A DNA stretch of 64,000 nt from Gnetum montanum (taxonomy: Eukaryota > Streptophyta > Gnetopsida > Gnetales > Gnetaceae). How positions within the stretch are numbered: the stretch's first letter is position 1; every line of letters begins with the position of its first letter. Positions 57,650 through 64,000 of the stretch are shown here, piece after piece. The notes under the pieces are model-generated. The model saw only the letters and a program-made list of their open reading frames with translations. It was not told where the DNA came from and did not search any database. The position numbers and the translations under genes were made by a program. Location of the stretch: positions 70,751 to 134,750 of the forward strand of contig MNCI01037518.1 in the NCBI GenBank assembly GCA_015680685.1. The letters are read 5' to 3'.

Positions 57650-58385
57650 TTATGCTTTCTAAAGGAGGAAGAAATAATTTTAGAGAAAAAAAATAAAATA
57701 GGAAAATGGTCTGACCAAGTAGCATTTGTATGTACTTATACTTTCCTTGTAGGCTTTCAAAAGAAAACATTAGAGATGTAAAATCTATCATTTCCCTATT
57801 GTTAATTATACCATGTATAATGCTTCTCATTTGAATGATGTGGGAATAAAAAATAACCTCAAATAATTTTTTTTCTTTAAAATTACACCAATCTTCGTTT
57901 TCTTAAGAAGACATATTAGAAGGGAAGACCACCAAGTCTATCTAAATGACTTTCAACCATATTGAGATCACCAATAATCCAAAGAACTTTAGGTAGAGAT
58001 AGAAGATATTTCTAAACCTCTAATTCATTTTTCTAATTATTAGGATAATAAATATCACAAATTCCAACATCTCCTTTTTTCACTATGACAAGTAATTCAA
58101 ATAACTCTTCCAAGATTATTAAAACCAGAATTCAAAACTTTTCTAGTCTAATTTTTATTAACAAGCATAACAAATCCTTTTTCATAAGTAGTAGAAAAAA
58201 CAATGTAGTTATTAAAAATACATTTACTAATAAAACTAATATCATATACTTAAATCTTAATTTCTTGTAGGAAAAGAAAATATGGAGATAAATGTTGGTT
58301 TGAAAGATACTCTACAAGAATTTTTGCTTGGGGACCTATTAAAAGGCCCCAAACATTCTATGATAAAACTAACATTAAGATTTGG
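57650..58385 (-). pseudogene. LINE apurinic-like endonuclease
   Basis: WIIGDLNMVESHLDRLGG corresponds to the GDFN box and WSDHFPI to the SDH box of the endonuclease/exonuclease/phosphatase fold. The N-terminal LS-stop-NVWGL corresponds to SWN.RGL with the Trp codon mutated to stop. Confidence 0.75.
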
Positions 58386-58752
58386 GGGAGGAGGTCCTTA
58401 TCCTTGATTTTTTAAGCATAGCATTTGTCTCACCATCCATGTCACTAATAAGTGAAAAAACATTGGCCTATAAAAAACATTTGAAATAGTAGTAGAAGTA
58501 GAGAGAGAATGAGATACCTTTGGAGTTTCTAAATTAAAAATAGTATTTGCAAGCCCTTCTTATGTTACATTGAGTGAAATCCATCTATATTGGTATTTCC
58601 ATTACTTGTCCCTTGTAATTTTTTTTCTAAAGAGGAATTATTTCAAATATCAAGAGTTTACTAACACCTTTAGAATTAAAAGGATTAGTAAAAGGTTAAG
58701 AACTTGTTAAAGAAGATTTCATATGTGCCTAAAAACTACCATTATTTTCCTT

Positions 58753-59954
58753 TTTTGAATTTAATATGTTATAAATATATGCAAGTCTTAACATATTATC
58801 CTCATCAAGATGAATATTAAAAACATAATAAGATTTCAATAGGTTTTACATGATTATTTGATTTAATATATGCACAAATGAATGGATGTTATTTTTTTTC
58901 TTTTGGAACTATTGCTTTCCATATAACTAATGGAATCCTCACTTTTTAGTGGGCTTTATCCTATTGTATCCTTTGTACAATCTCATGTGATTTTGATCAT
59001 GGTTCTTTCAACTCATGTTTCAAGTTCTTTTCTTAATTTGTTCATTCTTCTATCTAAAGAACCTCTCATGCTCACTCATCTCTTCTAGGTAGGATTGTGC
59101 TACTTTTCATGATGATCTTGTATATAGATAGGTGATTATATGATCTCCTATTTGTTTTATTTTTCACCTACTAGAATCTTATCTAGATGTTCCTTATTCA
59201 CAAACTATTTCTCATATCATTATATTGTCCTTTATTGCAAGCATTAGTTCTTCTTCTTTTTCTTCTATCGAGAATTAGTTTCCATCATTTTTTTCTCATA
59301 TAGGTGATTCTTCTTTCATCATCCTTTCTTTACAAAATCATCTTTTTGTCTTCTTAACTATTAAGTTATGATCATCAATTAGATTTTATTTATCTTACTC
59401 TTCTACATGAGTGTTGTCTTCTACCTTAGAATGTTTTCCCTTTAGATCCTTTATTGATGTCTTCTATGTACATGTTTTTTCTATTGCACATTTTACATTT
59501 TTTTTTACTTTATTTTGAATATCATCCTTCATTGCTATGCTTCAAATTTCATACTATAATACATATATTCTTGGGGCATCATTATATATGTTTGATATTG
59601 CATGTAATATATGCTATTGTATACTGCATTCCATTTCTTCTTATTTTCCATGCTTCTCCTAGGTGGTTTCATTTTCTTATGCTTCTCATGGTTAGTTTCT
59701 AATTTTTGTACTTCTTTATTTCTACCTTAATCTCTAGGATTTTTGTTATGCTATCTACTATATGTTCTATATCTTGTTTATCTTCATGAATCTTGATTTC
59801 TCCTTGTATATGGTATAAATATGGGACATGACTTCTGTGAAAGATTGTATTTCTTTGTAACTATTTTATTGACAAATTATCATTTCATTTAGTTCTATGG
59901 AGGGAAATGAATATTTTGTGAGTGGATTTTTGTGATAGTTGTAGAACCCTAACA
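58753..59954 (-). repeat. Ty1/copia-type LTR 1
   Basis: About 1.2 kb matching 61033-62310 along its length. On the minus strand it starts TGTTAGGGTTCTAC directly after a PPT and ends near TTCAAAA (degraded TTCAACA). It lacks the 90-bp duplication of LTR 2. Confidence 0.75.
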
Positions 59955-61032
59955 CCCCTTGCCACTCATAAGATATTTTGATAAGTGTACCTAGTGACTT
60001 CTCTTTTTGACTCTTGAGTGAATACTTTGTGAGAGATTCATTTTTCATTAGTGCAAAATTTTCACTTAGAGTCATTTGATTCATCTTAAAATACAATCAT
60101 TTCTTTCCCATCATTCAATTTACTTTTATTTTTAATCGTATCTTGATTATTCTTCTACTAATTTCAACTTAATAAAATCTTAGAGTGATTAAATTGTGGT
60201 TTTGATGACTATGACTCCTTACTTGATGTGCACTTCTAGGTAGAAAATCTGTCTAGATTAGTGTTACCATCACAATGCTTTTTAAAATTTTTCTTTTACC
60301 TTAAAGTTGTTTGATAAATTTTCTATTATTGTTAATAGAAACTCTTCATAATTCATCATAGACTACTCAAGAGTATCTTCCATGCACCTACTTTGTGGAT
60401 ATCTCCAACATGTTTCTTAGTGCCAAAGCTTTAATTCTTCAACATTTAGTTATTTTTTGAGCTATTTTTCTATTTCTCAAACTTTATTTTTTATAACTTT
60501 AGCTTACAAAATCTTCGTTTAGGCTTTAGTTCTTGTTTCAATTTCTTTGATTCTAGCTACTTCTCTAGATCTATCTTTAGCTTTGACTATGGATTTGCTC
60601 TACCTTTAGTAATTTGTTTAGCTTTGGTTTTCACTATAACTTTGGCTATTGAACTAACTTTGAAGTTTGCACTTGATTCTTAAAATCTTACTTTAAATGG
60701 AGATTTTCTATATAATACCTCCTAACTTACTATCTCTTTTTATTTATCATTGGTACTACTTATTCTTCACAACTTTCTCTTTTTATATTTCTTTAGTGTG
60801 TATCGCATACTTTTTTCTTCATCTTTACCATGAATCCACTTCCATAAAATTGTTCTTAAACCTCTTTCAATACCATGTTAAATAATTTTTCTTTATGCAT
60901 TTCACCAAGCTCTAGTATCTTATCAAATGGTCTTTATTAGTTTGCTTCTATAATCTTATTTCTGCAAACTAGTTCCTAGAAATTTGATAGTTTTTGAAAT
61001 TTGGTATATTCACAATCATGGCTCTAATACCA
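59955..61032 (-). mobile_element. Short copia-type interior with PBS and PPT
   Basis: The 1.08-kb interior begins (minus strand) with TGGTATTAGAGC (61032-61021), the initiator-tRNA-Met PBS with one C-to-T change, and ends with GAGTGGCAAGGGG at the PPT (59955-59967). No RT is present. A Lys/Ala/Ser-rich broken frame lies in the middle (near 60500-60700). A second PBS-like ACATGGTATTGAAAG occurs at about 60866-60880. With LTR 1 and LTR 2 it forms a small non-autonomous element. Confidence 0.65.
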
Positions 61033-62310
61033 TGTTGAATTTATTATATGGTTTAACATATTATCCTTGTAAAAATTGATATCAAGAGCATAATTACATT
61101 TCCATGAATTTTAAATGGTGATTTCATTTGTTATATGCATTAATAAATTAATTATCCTTGTAAAAATTAATATCAAGAACATAATTACATTTCCATGAAT
61201 TTTAAATGGTGATTTCATTTGTTATATGCGTTAATAAATTAGTGGAATTCCTTTCTTTTGGAATTGTTACATTTTATATGAACTAATCGAAGCCTCATTC
61301 TTTCATGAGCTTTATCATTGTTGTATCGTCCATATAGTTCTGTGTGATTTCTATTGTGTTTCTTTTAACTTAAAATATGATTATTCTACTATGGTTTTCA
61401 TCTACCAGCATCTTGGCTAACTATTCATTGTTCATGAATTTTTGTCATAACATTATCTTATCCTTTGTTGTAAGCATTATTTTATCATATTTTTCTTTTG
61501 CATAGAATTAGTTTTCATCATCTATTTCTTATACAAGTGATTCTTCTTCCATTATCCTTTCTTCAAAAAATGATGTTTCTACCTTCTCGATTGTTAAGAT
61601 ATGATCATTTGATAAACTTTGTTTGTTTCACTCTTTTGGATAAGTATTATCTTCCATCTTAAGGCTTATTCCATTTGAATCCTTTCCTACTGCATGTCTT
61701 TTGTATATATGTTATTTCTATTTTGCATCTCATATTTTTCATTTCTAAATTTTAAACATCATCCTTCGCTTGTGTACTATAAATTTCATTTTTCATCTCT
61801 AGTTTATTGACCTTATCCTTCATCTATGTGTTTTAAATTTCATCCTATAGAACATATATTCTTTGGGTATTATTACATATGTTTAACGTTGTGTGTTTTA
61901 TATGCTGCTACATATTGCATTCCATTTCTTCTCATTTCCCATGCTTCTTTGAGGTGGTCTCATCTTCTCATGCTTCTCATGGATAGTTTTATTTTCATAT
62001 GACACTCATAGATGATTTTATTTTTCCATGCTTCTCACAAGTGGTTCCTCCTTCCTGTGCTTTTCCATTTCTACATTGATCATTGAGCTTCTAATTATGT
62101 TACCTATTGTGTATTCTATATCCTCTATGTATGTTCATCAATCATGATTTCTCCTTCTTATATAACATGTGAAGGTGAGACATTACTTTTGTGAAAGGTT
62201 ACATCTCTTAGTACCAAATATATTAACAAATTATCATTTTATTTCTACACCTGAATAGGAATATTTTATGAGTGGATTTTTATAATAATTATAAAAATCT
62301 AACCTTATCA
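61033..62310 (-). repeat. Ty1/copia-type LTR 2 (shared)
   Basis: On the plus strand it starts TGTTGAATTTATTATATGG next to the PBS and ends ...AACCTTATCA at 62310. On its right a PPT-like AAGGCCCAAGG (minus strand) and then a copia pol end follow, so it serves as 5' LTR for the short interior and 3' LTR for the pol on the right. Confidence 0.7.
61062..61241. repeat. 90-bp tandem duplication inside LTR 2
   Basis: TTATCCTTGTAAAAATT(G/A)AT ... TATGC(A/G)TTAATAAATTA is present twice with about three differences. LTR 1 has one copy (near 58797-58880). Confidence 0.9.
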
Positions 62311-62589
62311 CCTTGGGCCTTACAACCTCTTCAAAATTATTTATTGACAAATTTTGATTCATATGGGGAGGGAATGATGGAGATCCATGTGGCATATTCT
62401 TCTAAACCTTAGCTTTACAAAGACACTTTGTAGTTCAATGACTTTTAAAGATCAACACCCCCTCTTCCCCAATTTATTGGAAAGTCAAGGACTCTAACTA
62501 CAATTCTATTTCATAAGAAAACCAAAGTGCTTGGAAAAACATTAATCATTAGTTAAAGTGATGTTATTATCTCACTTCCAATCATACTT

Positions 62590-63235
62590 ATTAGAAACAT
62601 CATCTTTTTAGCTTAGAAATATGACTTGGATTTTATCCAATGAGTATATTTGAATCATTTAAATTTTATTCTTCCTAAGGGATTTGTGGATATATCCAAA
62701 ATATAATTAATTATAGGAAGATATGCTAGTTAATTACTTTATTTTGAAAAAAATACTTTAACTAGGCATGTATTTATTTGAGTGTGCTTCATTTTATTAT
62801 GGAATACTAGATTCTTCATCATGCTTGATTGATTGCCACCATAGACCTTTATTGATTCTTTCTATTATTGGCATAGTTGTTCTACTAGCTTTCTTGTTTA
62901 GATGATTTCTTTGCATGTTTAAGAGATTACTGTATATTCAGCTTTTATAGATGAATCTACTATGATTCTCTATCTTCTTGATTTTCATGAGATTGTTATA
63001 TTTTCCTAGAATGTCGTATATCTTATTGTAGAATTTTATATATCTAGGTAACCTATAAAATTAGAATTTGAGTATGCATTTAAAATAAAATGTTTACTTT
63101 TCTTTATTTAAGATGAAGATTTTTTATTGTCTTAAAAGTATTTTAACATTTTTATAGTTGCTTAGTAGTGTGTTTGTTCTAGCTTTGTGAGAAATCTTAA
63201 CAGAGCTATAACAACATAAGTAATGTCTAGTCTAT
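62590..63235 (-). pseudogene. Ty1/copia RT end and RNase H
   Basis: The minus strand reads YRLDITYVVIALLRFLTKLE, IKMLKYF, FIGYLDI, then IKAEYTVIS, CKEII, TRKLVEQL, VYGGNQSSMMKNLVFHNKMK and a PLGRIKFK-like end. This matches copia pol (RPDI.YAV..LSRF, E.EY.A, DNQSA, HIEI, TKPL). The Asp of the DNQ box is Gly (GGNQ), and stops are frequent. The right end is truncated near 63240 by unrelated sequence. Confidence 0.8.
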
Positions 63236-63439
63236 ACTTGTTATATTAATTAGATTTCTGACTAGATTCATTTATAGTGAGTGGTTGGAGAAGATCATGA
63301 AGACCTTCAAATTGATGTGTTACACTCCTATGTAGTAAACTCAATCAACAACTTATCAATTTAAAGGTTCTACTAGTTGTTGGTGGGCTATTTAGGAGAA
63401 AGCACATTGTTGAGAGAATTGTGATGTTTATTGAAGTAA

Positions 63440-63965
63440 TTTCTTGCTTACTTTTAGTGAGCATTCTATTTCTTTGGAGTACATCGAGACTAAAGTAAAT
63501 GAGTTTTTAAACCTCTATTAGGAAATTAAATTGTGTCTAGGTGTGACTATAAGCATTTAAAGCTAAGCATATATGTTGTTTACACATATTTTAATGAGAA
63601 GGCTAGGGTAAATTGTTTCATCCATGGTCTTTATGCATTCATTAAGGATCACTTGCTTTCCCTTTATCATTAGACATATGAGAATGCATTTTTTTATATG
63701 ATCAACCTAGAGCATGGTTAGTTGGTAGAGGTAGTGCATTATAATCATTCTTAGAGGAGGGACCAAACCTCTTCTATAAAGTTTAGTGGATCCAAGAATG
63801 CTTTGGATTCTAGATTTGGTGAAAAGTAGTAGAAGTCACTACATGGTGGAATTACTTATGGGCTCATTACTTACCATGCTTGTAGGAAAGTTGGACGTCT
63901 TCGAAAGGAGTGCTACAACAACCATAGCTATGGCCAACCATGTTACATGAGCTTCAACCATGTAA
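63440..63965 (+). pseudogene. Retroelement gag fragment with degenerate zinc knuckle
   Basis: The plus strand reads VNEFLNLY, EIKLCLG, NCFIHGLYAFIKDHLLSLYH, YENAFFYMINLEHG, then ITYHACRKVGRLRKEC. This resembles a gypsy gag end with a CCHC knuckle whose first Cys and His are lost. It continues out of the window. Confidence 0.55.
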
Positions 63966-64000
63966 AGTGTTTATGAAATGATGATTCTCAATAGGGTGGT

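Larger units (their letters stand above)
54756..58420 (-). mobile_element. L1-like LINE, ORF2 remnant
   Basis: Minus-strand order is endonuclease, RT and zf-RVT. The endonuclease (about 58385-57650) shows NVWGL, FLFLQEIK, WIIGDLNMVESH and WSDHFPI. RT (about 56830-55700) shows ILAKCMSCQIQKVIEDTI, SGFVKDIHILNNVIV, LVYAKAYDRIEWNFI, MHFLDDSFFMI, FWINWQKSIIYC and GLCLINYYNQGISLATKWIA. The C-terminal zinc-binding domain (55010-54850) shows CPLCRIKDSFSHIF. The catalytic DD of FLDD is kept. Many stops and frameshifts are present. A clear poly(A) end and ORF1 were not found. Confidence 0.85.

Overview
The window is a plant nuclear repeat desert. It is AT-rich and almost entirely built from decayed, nested LTR retrotransposons, with a degraded LINE, a small tRNA-derived SINE family and one recognisable fragment of a cellular gene (nuclear poly(A) polymerase). 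The primer-binding sites (tRNA-Asp and initiator-tRNA-Met types), the Athila/Tat-like polyproteins and the age of the insertions fit a seed plant with a large, slowly purged genome. A gymnosperm is plausible, but the sequence alone does not prove it. I see no intact cellular protein gene, rRNA, functional tRNA or CRISPR array.

Layout. 1-232: end of an LTR of family A. 233-3367: a Ty3/gypsy Tat-like pol remnant (element D) with an extra RNase H upstream of its RT. 3368-24547: element B, a large Athila/Tat-like element (LTR, tRNA-Asp PBS, gag, protease, RT, RNase H, integrase, a third ORF, LTR). Its 3' LTR is split by element A (15367-23903, minus strand), which has gag and the third ORF but no pol. 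24548-34800: the resumed end of D, an unassigned short ORF, promoter-like sequence, a CATGA-rich word cluster and two SINEs. 34801-41908: element C (minus strand, perfect 5-bp ATGAT target duplication), which has gag and protease but no RT, RNase H or integrase. 41909-54100: mostly featureless, with a third SINE, a retroposed coiled-coil pseudogene and the poly(A) polymerase fragment. 54750-58420: an L1-like LINE on the minus strand. 58753-63230: a Ty1/copia complex on the minus strand with two LTRs around a 1.07-kb interior and copia RT/RNase H beyond. 63440-63960: a gag-like fragment.

Main biological point. Families A, B and C share LTR ends, the tRNA-Asp PBS, a gag with an unusual zinc knuckle, and a modular 3' cassette: a PPT-like site after pol, a conserved noncoding block, a second PPT-like site, and an AG|ATGGC junction that looks like a splice acceptor at the start of a third ORF. 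In A and B this ORF encodes a roughly 930-residue, largely coiled-coil protein with matching N- and C-terminal domains. About 450-470 bp upstream of it, each element carries an internal copy of motifs found in its own LTR promoter (GATATC palindromes plus TATA in A; GGGCCC words plus a TATA-like site in B). The picture is an autonomous element (B) and two pol-less relatives (A, C) that could only have moved with pol supplied in trans. All are now disabled by stop codons that are mostly TAG, as expected from deamination of methylated CAG sites.
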